Of a stretch of 10,029 nucleotides of DNA, positions 1 through 7,944 are shown one piece after another. A program made the translations under genes and the position numbers. Numbering within the stretch: position 1 is the first letter of the stretch; each line of letters opens with the position of its first letter. The notes beneath the pieces were generated by a model, which had not been told where the DNA came from, did not search any database, and saw only the letters and a program-made list of their open reading frames with translations. Origin of the DNA: an uncultured Lachnospiraceae bacterium (GTDB lineage: Bacteria > Bacillota > Clostridia > Lachnospirales > Lachnospiraceae). Location: positions 19,811 through 29,839 of the forward strand of contig CAJTJZ010000038.1 in NCBI GenBank assembly GCA_910576895.1, written 5' to 3'.

Positions 1-1464
1 GGTGATATTTCTTTTAATTTCTTTTTTAATCGATATTTTAATGCAGTAATCACAGGAGCTCAGGCGGCAGAGCATTCTGTATGGTATCGATATCTTGCAG
101 ATGTTATTTTTATAGCAAGAAATGCAAAAGCACAGGCAGTACATAAATTTTGTTATAAAATATTAAAAAAAGCAAATGAAGATCATAGATTGGACACTTA
201 TGAAATCAAAGAGTTAATTGAACTTTCAAAAATACCATATGAAAAGACAGCAAAATTATTTCAAAAAATACTAGTACAAGAATTGAAAGCATTGCAGGAA
301 TTTGATGCAGATCTCATGATTTCCCTAATGAATACAAATGCAGAAAAATTATGGAAAGCTGCAAAAAAATACTTTAGACGAACAAATGGAAAATTTACAC
401 CAAAATATATCGCTGATTTTCTTTTTTTAGATACCATAGATATATGGTGTTCTGTATTAGAAGACAGTATAAATCATTTTACAATAGAAGAATATACTGT
501 TTTTCTAAAAACAATTATGGAAAAAAGAGAGCGTTTTTTAGAACAGAAGATAGAACTTTCAGAACAAATTATAGAGTTACTGTTAAAATCTACTGATAAA
601 TTGGACATTGCAACAACAGAGCAAAAACAAGAATTATTACATTATTTTATTCCTTTGTTATTAAGCCATAAAAAGATTCCTGATTTTCTTTTTGATATAA
701 CAGAATCGGTAATCTTCTCTATCTCCTATGATATAGTAAGAGATACATTGGAAAGTATTGATTTGCAATATAATAAACTTTCAGAGAAAGAATATAATAC
801 CATTTCTTTATTAAAATCATGTAAAGAGGATACACTTCCTAAAGATAGTTTAATTCTGTCTATTTTAGAAACAGGTTCGAAAAGACTTGTAAAAACACTC
901 ACAGAAATGATAGACAGGAAACAGACGATGCTTATGGAAAGGCAAACAACACTTCTTTTGCTTTTTGAATGTAATGTATATCATCTGAATACAATTGCTC
1001 AATCTGTGTTTGAAAGTCTGGAAATAGAAAAAAGAGAAAAGATGCATATGATTTTATTAGATTCTCCAATAGAAAGAGCGTATCAATATGGTCTTAGAAA
1101 GCTTGATGATTTTTATGGAAACAAAATTCCAACAAGATTTATTGCACATATGATGGAACACCCATGTGTTGAAGTAAAGGCTTATATTTCCAATAAAATA
1201 AAATATGCCTTTTCTGATTTAAAAGAAACAAACCCAGATTTATATATTTACTATGTAAAAACATTACTTTATTTACCAAATAAAGTTTCAAAAAGTAAAG
1301 AGTATGTATATCAAGAAATACCTTTGTTTTTAAAATATTATCCTGAAAAGCAACAAGAAATCGAACAGATACTTCTTGATATTGGAAGTACAAATCGTAA
1401 AATAGATTCTGAAAGAGCACTGGTAACATTTGCTCAGATTCAGAAGGAGGTAAGCAGTTTATGA
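1..1464 (+). CDS. ARM/HEAT-like helical repeat protein of a retron operon, 5' end outside the window
   Basis: The frame is open from base 1 with no stop, so the TTG at 190, which has no ribosome binding site in front of it, is internal and the true start lies left of the window; 487 residues are visible. The protein is soluble and almost entirely helical by composition. It has repeated amphipathic helix pairs, and near visible residues 380-400 a stretch resembling HEAT/ARM consensus (MEHPCVEVKAYISNKI). I see no catalytic motif, signal peptide or membrane segment. The stop overlaps the next start by four bases (ATGA at 1461-1464), so the two genes are translationally coupled. By position and fold class it fits the ARM component that I recall in type XIII retrons, probably a scaffold or effector partner of the RT-msDNA complex. 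Its molecular role is not evident from sequence. Helical repeat call is moderately sure; exact family is not. Confidence 0.75.
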   Translation, partial: GDISFNFFFNRYFNAVITGAQAAEHSVWYRYLADVIFIARNAKAQAVHKFCYKILKKANEDHRLDTYEIKELIELSKIPYEKTAKLFQKILVQELKALQEFDADLMISLMNTNAEKLWKAAKKYFRRTNGKFTPKYIADFLFLDTIDIWCSVLEDSINHFTIEEYTVFLKTIMEKRERFLEQKIELSEQIIELLLKSTDKLDIATTEQKQELLHYFIPLLLSHKKIPDFLFDITESVIFSISYDIVRDTLESIDLQYNKLSEKEYNTISLLKSCKEDTLPKDSLILSILETGSKRLVKTLTEMIDRKQTMLMERQTTLLLLFECNVYHLNTIAQSVFESLEIEKREKMHMILLDSPIERAYQYGLRKLDDFYGNKIPTRFIAHMMEHPCVEVKAYISNKIKYAFSDLKETNPDLYIYYVKTLLYLPNKVSKSKEYVYQEIPLFLKYYPEKQQEIEQILLDIGSTNRKIDSERALVTFAQIQKEVSSL

Positions 1465-3218
1465 AAGTAGATTATCAATACGCAAGCCCTTCCCGATGTA
1501 CACAGGTGGGTGATCAAACAACATTAGGGTTAAGTCCTGACTTATCTCGTGATGAAAAAGTTTCTTTCTGCGGAAAATTAAAACATCCTTTATTGTTTCG
1601 TGATGCTATGCTTATGTTAAGAGAAATTGTTGTTTCTGATACGAGAAAGAAATCAAAAGAAAGGACAGAGTATTTTACATGGCTTGATGAAGAAATTGAA
1701 CGGCGTATTAAGGGACATAAAGAATATATGCCAAAGGTAAGAGAATCTTTAAAGAAAGAAATGGATTCTTATGATATAGAACTTCTCCACAAAAAAAAGG
1801 AAATCGATGATTTATTAAATATACAAAAAAATTTACAAAAACAACTTGATCAATATGATGCTTGGAAGGATTATTATAAAATTGAACGAGATTTTTGGAA
1901 ATTTATAAAAGATAGAGATTATAGTTTATGGTTCGTATTAGATCCTGTGATTACAGTACATAAGGATCAAGTTTCCTTTGAAGCATTTTCACTTGATGAA
2001 TCCATTTACGGCTGCTTGTCTATTTCTATAGATGAATTTGATTTATTGCAGACACCAAAATTAGGGACAACCAATATTGATTTTTCCGCTAAATTAGAAA
2101 AAGAGATGCAAAGATTCCGAAGCTATACAGATGTTACTTTATCTGTCAATCCAGAGGGCTTTACCATAGATAATGATATTGTGCCAGAGTATATAGAGAA
2201 GAAAATTGATTTGCCTGAAACATGGATTAAAGGATTTAATCAAGTATCTTCTGCTGCGGCATTATCAGGAATTGAACTTAAGCTTTCTCCTTCTGATATG
2301 TATGATATTTGTGCATTTTTAAGAAAACATAAAGAGAAAAAAAGCCCTCGTTATATGAAATGGATTTTAGAACCGAAACAAAAAGTGCAAATCATATTTG
2401 AACCTTTTGGAACAGTTCTTACATTAAATACTATTTATCAGGGAAACCAAAGAAGGGAAGAAAAAATTTGGGGTAGAAGACGTTGGCTTGTAGTTGAAAA
2501 ATTAATTCCTTTATCAGAAGCATTTTATATACGTATGTTGGGATTTGGAATGCCGCAATTTATTCGTGCTGATATGGGTACAATGCAAATGACCGTTGGT
2601 TTTTCTTCTTGGTCTTCCAATGACTGGGTAAAAGGAACAGCATTTAATATTATGGCAGGATTTACTGGTCAGGGATGTTATTCAGATATTTATAAATTGC
2701 TGAAAGATAAGCGGTGTCTGTCTATGGAAGAAATTTCTTCCTATCTTCCAAAACAGAAGGACAAGCGGATAAAAGCTGGTATTGGTATGCTATTTCGAAA
2801 AGGTGAGGGGTATTTTGATATTGTTAATAATAAAGTTCGTTTTCGCCATTTATGTAATGCTCCAATTCCAGAAGAACTTTATCAAGTCTCTAATATTGAA
2901 ATAGATGTACAAAAAATTAGTAAACTTACCTTTGATAATATGAGGGTGAGATATTCGCATAAGCAGGAGTTTATATTCACAACAACATATAAGGAAAACG
3001 GTAAAGTATCCTATACGGAACTTGTGATTGACGAGGATGGGCAAATTACAAAGATAGATTGTAGCTGTCAAAAATTTAGAAGAGGCGAAAGAAATCTTTC
3101 TGATCCATGTGCTCATATTCTTGCACTTTATGTCGCTTCTTATAAATTATTAAAACTAAAAAATTTGGAATATGAAAAAGAATATAAAATTAATGATATT
3201 ATGGAGATGTTATTATAA
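1461..3218 (+). CDS. Winged-helix/SWIM zinc-finger protein, retron accessory (WHSWIM-type)
   Basis: This 585-residue protein starts at ATG 1461 behind a strong AAGGAGG (1444-1450, 10-base spacing). Residues about 55-150 are charged and coiled-coil-like. A central globular region follows. Residues about 406-467 (CYSDIYKLLKDKRCLSMEEI...) read as a winged helix: helix, turn, basic recognition helix, then a short beta wing. Near the C terminus C534, C536, C550 and H552 form CxC-x13-CxH, the SWIM zinc-finger signature, a module that binds nucleic acid or protein partners. The last base of its stop codon is the first base of the RT start (TAATG, 3216-3220). In the family context known to me, a WH-SWIM protein next to an ARM protein and an RT marks type XIII retrons. 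It could be the toxic effector or the sensor that reads msDNA; the sequence does not decide. No nuclease motif is seen. Confidence 0.8.
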   Translation: MKVDYQYASPSRCTQVGDQTTLGLSPDLSRDEKVSFCGKLKHPLLFRDAMLMLREIVVSDTRKKSKERTEYFTWLDEEIERRIKGHKEYMPKVRESLKKEMDSYDIELLHKKKEIDDLLNIQKNLQKQLDQYDAWKDYYKIERDFWKFIKDRDYSLWFVLDPVITVHKDQVSFEAFSLDESIYGCLSISIDEFDLLQTPKLGTTNIDFSAKLEKEMQRFRSYTDVTLSVNPEGFTIDNDIVPEYIEKKIDLPETWIKGFNQVSSAAALSGIELKLSPSDMYDICAFLRKHKEKKSPRYMKWILEPKQKVQIIFEPFGTVLTLNTIYQGNQRREEKIWGRRRWLVVEKLIPLSEAFYIRMLGFGMPQFIRADMGTMQMTVGFSSWSSNDWVKGTAFNIMAGFTGQGCYSDIYKLLKDKRCLSMEEISSYLPKQKDKRIKAGIGMLFRKGEGYFDIVNNKVRFRHLCNAPIPEELYQVSNIEIDVQKISKLTFDNMRVRYSHKQEFIFTTTYKENGKVSYTELVIDEDGQITKIDCSCQKFRRGERNLSDPCAHILALYVASYKLLKLKNLEYEKEYKINDIMEMLL

Positions 3219-4693
3219 TGGATACAAGCGAATATAGAAAATTAGTAAATAATATGGGTAAAAAAGAATTTACCTTTCTTAAAATGCAGGAATATGGGTT
3301 TTGGCCTAGTCATCTGCCAACCCCATATGAACGGCAGCAAAATGAAACAGAACAAGATTTTGAGGACAGGAAAAAGTTATTGGATGAATTTCAAAAACTT
3401 TCTGAAAAAATAGCAAATGTCTATCAAGAAAAAGAGGAAATTGAAAAAAAGCTTTCTCATTTAAAAAAAGAATATGAAAATACATGGGATTATGAAAAAA
3501 TTCGTGCGGTAGTTTCTCAGGAAATTATGAAGGAATCTATAGCTAGGCGAGCAGAAAGAAAAGCAGAGAGAGAACGGCAAAAACAATTAAAATCGGAAGC
3601 TTGGAAGAAACGAAAAGCGGAAAATATTCTATTTATTGGTAAAGGCTATTCTAACTTATTGGCAAAAAAAGAAACGAATGTACAAAAACTGAAAGAAAAT
3701 GGGATGCCTGTAATAGAAACGGACAGGGAACTTGCGAAATTTCTGCAAATAGAATATAATAGTTTACGTTATCTTGTATATCATAGAGATGTGATTACCT
3801 TTGATAATTACTATCGTTTTGATATTCCAAAGAAAAGCGGTGGAACACGCCATATAGCTGCACCAAAAACACAATTAAAGACAGCTCAAAGACAAATTTT
3901 AGATCAAATTTTGCAAAAAGTAAAGATTTCTAATTTGTCCCATGGATTTGTGAAATCAAAATCTGTTCTTACAAATGCAAAGGTACATAATACAAGTCCT
4001 GATTTATTAATCAATATTGATTTAGAAAACTTTTTTCCTACCATTACATTTGAACGTGTAAGAGGTTTATATCAATCCTTTGGTTATTCTGGTTATATAG
4101 CGTCTTTACTTGCCATGCTTTGTACTTACTGTGAAAGAATGCCACTAGAAATAAAAGGGGAGACAAAATATATTAAGACATCGGAAAGAATATTGCCGCA
4201 GGGATCTCCAGCAAGCCCTATGATTACCAATATTATATGCAGAAATATGGATAAGCGAATCAATGGTTTCTGTAAAAAGTTAGGGATTACTTATACAAGA
4301 TATGCAGATGATATGAGTTTTAGTTATATAGGTGATATCCATAATTTTGCTATCGGAAGCTTTTTAAATAGTATAAATAAAATGATAGAATCAGAAGGCT
4401 TTCATATGAAAAAAGAGAAAACCCATATTTTAAGAAAAAACAATAGGCAATATATTACTGGCATTGTAATTAATAACGAAGAAATTGGTGTTCCTAAAAA
4501 ATGGGTTAAGATATTAAAAGCTTCTATTTATAATGCACAAAAATTAAAAGCTTCTGGAAATTCTGTATCTAGTAAAACGGTACATGAAATCTCAGGAAAA
4601 ATTGCGTGGTTAAAAAGTGTAAATCCAAAAAGATACCAAAAAATAATAAATCAAGGTACAGAATTTTTAAAAAGTTTAGATATTGATAAATGA
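3218..4693 (+). CDS. Retron-type reverse transcriptase with long N-terminal extension
   Basis: This 491-residue reverse transcriptase starts at ATG 3218, overlapping the upstream stop by one base, with a modest GGAG at 3203-3206. Residues 1-150 are an extension rich in Lys, Arg and Glu, with probable coiled coil (about 50-140). FIGKGYSNLL and a basic linker follow. The RT core has the retron region-X motif NAKVH (N253-H257), the first catalytic Asp in INIDLENFF (D268), QGSPASP (from Q328), the YADD catalytic pair (D364, D365), and a C-terminal ITG (413-415) where retrons usually have VTG. These features exclude a group II intron RT: there is no maturase or HNH domain. Retron RTs prime from a 2'-OH of the msr RNA and copy msd into a branched RNA-DNA hybrid, which with partner proteins defends against phage. 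No msr/msd is recognisable in the 76 bases downstream, and there is no upstream gap. Confidence 0.93.
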   Translation: MDTSEYRKLVNNMGKKEFTFLKMQEYGFWPSHLPTPYERQQNETEQDFEDRKKLLDEFQKLSEKIANVYQEKEEIEKKLSHLKKEYENTWDYEKIRAVVSQEIMKESIARRAERKAERERQKQLKSEAWKKRKAENILFIGKGYSNLLAKKETNVQKLKENGMPVIETDRELAKFLQIEYNSLRYLVYHRDVITFDNYYRFDIPKKSGGTRHIAAPKTQLKTAQRQILDQILQKVKISNLSHGFVKSKSVLTNAKVHNTSPDLLINIDLENFFPTITFERVRGLYQSFGYSGYIASLLAMLCTYCERMPLEIKGETKYIKTSERILPQGSPASPMITNIICRNMDKRINGFCKKLGITYTRYADDMSFSYIGDIHNFAIGSFLNSINKMIESEGFHMKKEKTHILRKNNRQYITGIVINNEEIGVPKKWVKILKASIYNAQKLKASGNSVSSKTVHEISGKIAWLKSVNPKRYQKIINQGTEFLKSLDIDK

Positions 4694-4710
4694 ATTTCGT
4701 CCACTGTTTT

Positions 4711-4762
4711 TTGATACTAGAGGATAAAAAATGAAATATTTACTAAATATATTCTAAAGGGG
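4711..4762 (+). promoter_or_regulatory. RT-chemoreceptor gap with weak promoter-like and palindromic sequence
   Basis: The 76-base gap between the RT stop and the chemoreceptor start has no hairpin terminator. It contains TTGATA at 4711-4716, a plausible -35, but the hexamer 17 bases on (AAATAT) is a poor -10. A 15-base AT-only-armed palindrome (ATATTTA-C-TAAATAT, 4736-4750) sits just upstream of the AAAGGGG ribosome binding site (4756-4762), which lies 7 bases before the ATG. The palindrome could be an operator or simply AT-rich chance. Read-through from the retron operon into the chemoreceptor gene is therefore not ruled out. Confidence 0.25.
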
Positions 4763-4769
4763 AATAGTT

Positions 4770-6752
4770 ATGGCAAAAAACAAAAAGCATCGAAAAATAA
4801 TTAGCATAATGAGAAAAATGATTCGGACGATTATTCCTTTTGTATTTGTTGCAATTGTAATTCTTTTATATGTTATATATACCAATGTATCAAAAATTCT
4901 TTTAGAAAAAAGTGAAACTTTGCTGCATACTACATCGGAACGTACAATTCAAGAAACAGAAGCTTGGATAAATAAAACTTTAACAGCATTAGAGCAGCAA
5001 AGAGATACTATTTCATTTTTTAATTTGGATATTGATAAAATGCAAGATTATATTCATCATACGTTTAATTTAAATGATGCATATCCAGCAGGTATTTATG
5101 TGGCATTGACAGATGGTTCTTTATATCATACTACATTTGTACCCGGATCAGATTATAATGCATTAGAAAAATCTTGGTATCAAGATGGGATTGAGTCAAA
5201 AGATTTTATTTTGGGTGATGTATACTTTGATGAAGATAGTCAATCTAATGTAGTTGGGGCTTCTGGTGCTTTGATGGATAGTTCAGGAGAAATCAAAGGT
5301 GTAGTTGCCGCAGATGTATATCTTGACTCTATTTCTGATATTGTTAATGATATTCAAATTGAGAAAACAGGTGGTATTTTTCTAGTAGATACAAGAACTT
5401 TTACTATTATTGGTCATAAAGATCCAAAGATAATGGGTAAGATTTTGTCTGAAATGGATGATAGGATATATCATTATATAACGAACCAAATTCAATCAGA
5501 TGAGACTGGTCTTTTTATTTATGATAATACATATATAGAGATTTCCACCGTTCCACATAGTGATTGGATTGCTGTTACTTATGTTCCACAGGCAGAACTT
5601 TTGAAAGATATTAACCGTTTGTTTTTTACTATGTTTCCAAGAGTATTGCTTATTGTTTTCATTTTAATTATTTTAGTAATTTTTTGGGTTAGAAAACTAG
5701 TTGGAAAGCCAGTCAAAGAATTAAATCGTGTAGCTTCTGAAATTGCAGATGGAAATTTGAAGCAATCCATTTCATATAATGCCAATGATGAACTTGGTGA
5801 ATTGGCAAATAATTTTAATAGAACTACAGTACGTTTGAGAGAGTATGTAACGTATATTGAGGAAATTGCAAAAAAATTGGAAGAGATTGCTGCAGGTAAT
5901 TTGAACTTTACATTAGAGCAAGAATATGATGGCGAGTTTCGTAAACTTAAAGTATCTCTTGAAGATATTTCTACTTCTTTAAATAATACAATTGGTCAAA
6001 TTAATATGGTTTCTAAAGAAGTAGCCATAGGTTCAGAATATGTTTCTAATGGTTCACAGACACTTTCTAAGGGAGCAGTAGAGCAGGCTGGTGCGGTAGA
6101 GAAACTTGCTGTTACAATTAGTGAAGTATCTGAAGTCGTTCAAAAGAATGCAAAAGGTGCAAAAAAAGCAAATGAAATATCTCAGTCAGTAGAAAAAAGT
6201 ATATTGGAAAGTAATGAAAAGATGCAAAATATGATGGAAACTATTGGAAAAATTAACACAAAGTCATCAGAAATTTCTAAAATTATTAAGACAATTGATG
6301 ATATTGCTTTTCAGACTAATATTTTAGCTTTAAATGCTACTGTAGAAGCAGCACGAGCAGGAAGTGCAGGGAAAGGGTTTGCTGTAGTTGCAGATGAAGT
6401 TCGTGATCTTGCTGCAAAATCATCTCTTGCTGCACAAGAAACGGAAGTATTGATTGAACAAACAGTGGAGGCTGTTCAGGAGGGTACAATAGCTGCAGAT
6501 AAAATGGCGGATTCTTTACAAGAGGTAGTGATACAATCTAAAGAAGTCTCTGAACAAATTAATGCAATTGCTATCCATTCTACAAAACAAGCCGCTTCTA
6601 TTGAGGAAATTGTGCAAGGTATGAATCAAGTGTCTAATGTAGTGCAAACAAATTCTGCTACGGCTGAGGAAAGTGCCGCTGCCAGTGAAAAATTATCAGA
6701 ACAAGCTATATTATTAAAACAATTAGTATCCAAGTTCCACTTAAAGATTTAA
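4770..6752 (+). CDS. Methyl-accepting chemotaxis protein with dCache sensor and two HAMP-like segments
   Basis: This 660-residue transmembrane chemoreceptor starts at ATG 4770 behind AAAGGGG. TM1 is about residues 19-40 and TM2 about 291-307. The loop between them (about 41-288) is a dCache-type extracytoplasmic sensor, with TDGS, SWYQDG, DVYFDE and GVVAADVYLD segments in the expected order. A HAMP domain follows TM2 (about 305-357, KPVKELNRVASEIADGNL). A second HAMP-like repeat (about 360-410, LEEIAAGNLNF) comes next. The methyl-accepting coiled-coil domain has its conserved tip at about 509-557 (IDDIAFQTNILALNATVEAARAG...GKGFAVVADEVRDLA), which contacts CheW and CheA. The Arg that precedes Trp-Tyr in amino-acid-sensing dCache receptors is Lys here (KSWY), so the ligand is open. 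No C-terminal CheR-tethering pentapeptide is present. A terminator follows. No other chemotaxis or flagellar gene is in the window, so it is an orphan receptor. Confidence 0.95.
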   Translation: MAKNKKHRKIISIMRKMIRTIIPFVFVAIVILLYVIYTNVSKILLEKSETLLHTTSERTIQETEAWINKTLTALEQQRDTISFFNLDIDKMQDYIHHTFNLNDAYPAGIYVALTDGSLYHTTFVPGSDYNALEKSWYQDGIESKDFILGDVYFDEDSQSNVVGASGALMDSSGEIKGVVAADVYLDSISDIVNDIQIEKTGGIFLVDTRTFTIIGHKDPKIMGKILSEMDDRIYHYITNQIQSDETGLFIYDNTYIEISTVPHSDWIAVTYVPQAELLKDINRLFFTMFPRVLLIVFILIILVIFWVRKLVGKPVKELNRVASEIADGNLKQSISYNANDELGELANNFNRTTVRLREYVTYIEEIAKKLEEIAAGNLNFTLEQEYDGEFRKLKVSLEDISTSLNNTIGQINMVSKEVAIGSEYVSNGSQTLSKGAVEQAGAVEKLAVTISEVSEVVQKNAKGAKKANEISQSVEKSILESNEKMQNMMETIGKINTKSSEISKIIKTIDDIAFQTNILALNATVEAARAGSAGKGFAVVADEVRDLAAKSSLAAQETEVLIEQTVEAVQEGTIAADKMADSLQEVVIQSKEVSEQINAIAIHSTKQAASIEEIVQGMNQVSNVVQTNSATAEESAAASEKLSEQAILLKQLVSKFHLKI

Positions 6753-6777
6753 AATGGAGCTTTGATTAAATTTTTGT

Positions 6778-6812
6778 AAAGGAGTCGTACTGAAAAAGTG
6801 CGGCTTTTTTTT
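6778..6812 (+). terminator. Rho-independent terminator after the chemoreceptor gene
   Basis: The arms GTCGTACT (6784-6791) and AGTGCGGC (6797-6804) form eight pairs, two of them G-U, around a GAAAA loop. Eight T residues follow at once (6805-6812). Upstream A and G bases (6778-6783) can pair into the T run. It lies 25 bases after the stop and separates the chemoreceptor from the AraC gene. Confidence 0.88.
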
Positions 6813-6827
6813 GAGACAAATTAGTGC

Positions 6828-6866
6828 AAACATAAACAGGATTTTTTAAACATAACTAGTTATAAT
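6828..6866 (+). promoter_or_regulatory. Promoter and operator-like repeats of the AraC-family gene
   Basis: A perfect TATAAT -10 lies at 6861-6866, with no good -35 at the right distance, as is common for activator-dependent or autoregulated promoters. Upstream are two perfect copies of AAACATAA (6828-6835 and 6848-6855), starting 20 bases apart, close to two helical turns. A perfect 12-base palindrome, ATAACTAGTTAT (6852-6863), overlaps both the second copy and the -10. Direct repeats spaced by two turns suit the two helix-turn-helix units of AraC-type proteins, so this is a plausible autoregulatory site. The function is inferred; the repeats are seen. Confidence 0.5.
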
Positions 6867-6893
6867 TAATTTATACAAGGAGGATTAATTAAA

Positions 6894-7781
6894 ATGTCGA
6901 TACAATTTATACAGCAAGCAATATGTTATATAGAAGAACATATTTGCGAAAATATAAATTATGCTGAGGTTGCAAAAAATATACATATGTCAAGCTATAA
7001 TTTTCATCGAACTTTCAGCTTTATTGTAGGAATGACAGCAAATGAATATATTAGAAAACGAAGGCTTACATTAGCAGCCATAGAATTGCAAACAACAGAT
7101 ATATCAGTAATTAATGCTGCATATAAGTATGGTTATGAATCACCAGAAAGTTTTTCTAAGGCTTTTTCAAAATTTCATGGTTCAACTCCAAAACAGGCAA
7201 AACGAAAAGGCACAAAATTGCATTTATTTAATCCACTTGTGATAAAAATTATAATGGAAGGTGGTAGTATTATGGATTACCGAATTGAACACAAAGAAAG
7301 TCAACAATTTATTGCATTAGTAAAATCGTTTCCAAATGAAATAATTAATGATGATAATGATCATAGTACTTCTGATTTTTGGGCAGAATGTTCTCAAAAA
7401 AACCTGATTGAACCTATGAAACTACTTCGTGTGAAAGGAAAAAGAGATTTATATGGTTTATGTAACCCTATTAAAGATAACAAGAATTATTTCAATTATG
7501 GAATTGGTATTATAATTGATAAAGATACTGAAATGATAAAATTAGAAGATTTTCTTAAGAATGGTTATTCTATTTGGGAAACAGAACCTGCTGATTATGC
7601 GGTATTTAAATGTTTTGGTTCTGACGGCGATTGTTTAGGTAAAACATGGGCGAAGTTTTTTAAAGAATTTATTCCACAAACAGGCTATATGCAAACAGAT
7701 GACACTGATTATGAAATATATTTTGAAAATAGTGAAAATAATCTGTTTTGCGAATTATGGGTTCCTGTGAAACAAACTTAA
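6894..7781 (+). CDS. AraC-family transcriptional regulator with C-terminal GyrI-like effector domain
   Basis: This 295-residue cytoplasmic regulator starts at ATG 6894, ten bases after AAGGAGG (6877-6883). Residues 1-105 are the AraC/XylS DNA-binding domain with two helix-turn-helix units (about 23-43 and 70-92; the second carries YGYESPESFSKAFSKFHGSTP, the usual signature). Residues about 128-293 match the GyrI-like/effector-binding fold (MDYRIEHKESQQFIALVKSF... with FE-N-ELWVPV near the end), which in Rob- and BmrR-like proteins binds small hydrophobic or cationic ligands. This domain order, DNA-binding first, is normal for the Rob-like subgroup. Ligand and regulon are unknown. The next gene on the same strand encodes an acetyltransferase 233 bases away, beyond a structured intergenic region, so co-transcription is uncertain. 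Operator-like repeats in front suggest autoregulation. Confidence 0.93.
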   Translation: MSIQFIQQAICYIEEHICENINYAEVAKNIHMSSYNFHRTFSFIVGMTANEYIRKRRLTLAAIELQTTDISVINAAYKYGYESPESFSKAFSKFHGSTPKQAKRKGTKLHLFNPLVIKIIMEGGSIMDYRIEHKESQQFIALVKSFPNEIINDDNDHSTSDFWAECSQKNLIEPMKLLRVKGKRDLYGLCNPIKDNKNYFNYGIGIIIDKDTEMIKLEDFLKNGYSIWETEPADYAVFKCFGSDGDCLGKTWAKFFKEFIPQTGYMQTDDTDYEIYFENSENNLFCELWVPVKQT

Positions 7782-7850
7782 AAATTTTCCTCATTAACAC
7801 TTGTAATTATGGAGAAAACAATATAAAATCATGTAATGATAGATTTTATA

Positions 7851-7888
7851 CTCACGAACGAAAAATTTTTCCTTTTTTCGTTCGTGAG
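7851..7888. repeat. Perfect inverted repeat, 15-bp stem and 8-nt loop (hairpin 1)
   Basis: The arm CTCACGAACGAAAAA (7851-7865) is fully complementary to 7874-7888, around an 8-base pyrimidine loop. The A/T pairs lie at the loop side and the G/C pairs at the base, and no T run follows the stem on either strand. It is therefore not an ordinary intrinsic terminator. A TATACT hexamer abuts its left arm (7847-7852). Its geometry is identical to that of the hairpin at 8627-8664 on the other side of the acetyltransferase gene. Confidence 0.85.
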
Positions 7889-7891
7889 TCC

Positions 7892-7940
7892 GTGCCGACC
7901 GCAGCCACGAAGTGGCTTGCTACCTTATGCGGTCGTGCAC
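7892..7940. repeat. Nested inverted repeat with inner triloop hairpin (hairpin 2)
   Basis: GTGCCGACCGCA (7892-7903) pairs with 7928-7940 through 12 base pairs, with one bulged T at 7936. Inside it, GCCAC (7904-7908) and GTGGC (7912-7916) form a five-pair hairpin with a GAA loop, leaving 7917-7927 unpaired. The segment is clearly richer in G+C than the flanking DNA. Outer and inner stems together look like a folded RNA or a DNA cruciform; no known riboswitch or RNA family was recognised. Confidence 0.75.
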
Positions 7941-7944
7941 ATCA

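Noticed and set aside
190..192. TTG as the start of the first gene
   Set aside because: The same frame is open from base 1, no ribosome binding site precedes the TTG, and the upstream codons give helical sequence like the rest of the protein.
865..1429. Minus-strand ORFs inside the ARM gene, and similar ones inside the SWIM, chemoreceptor and kinase-like genes
   Set aside because: They lie opposite well-supported coding sequence, have no ribosome binding sites and resemble no family; they are antisense shadows.
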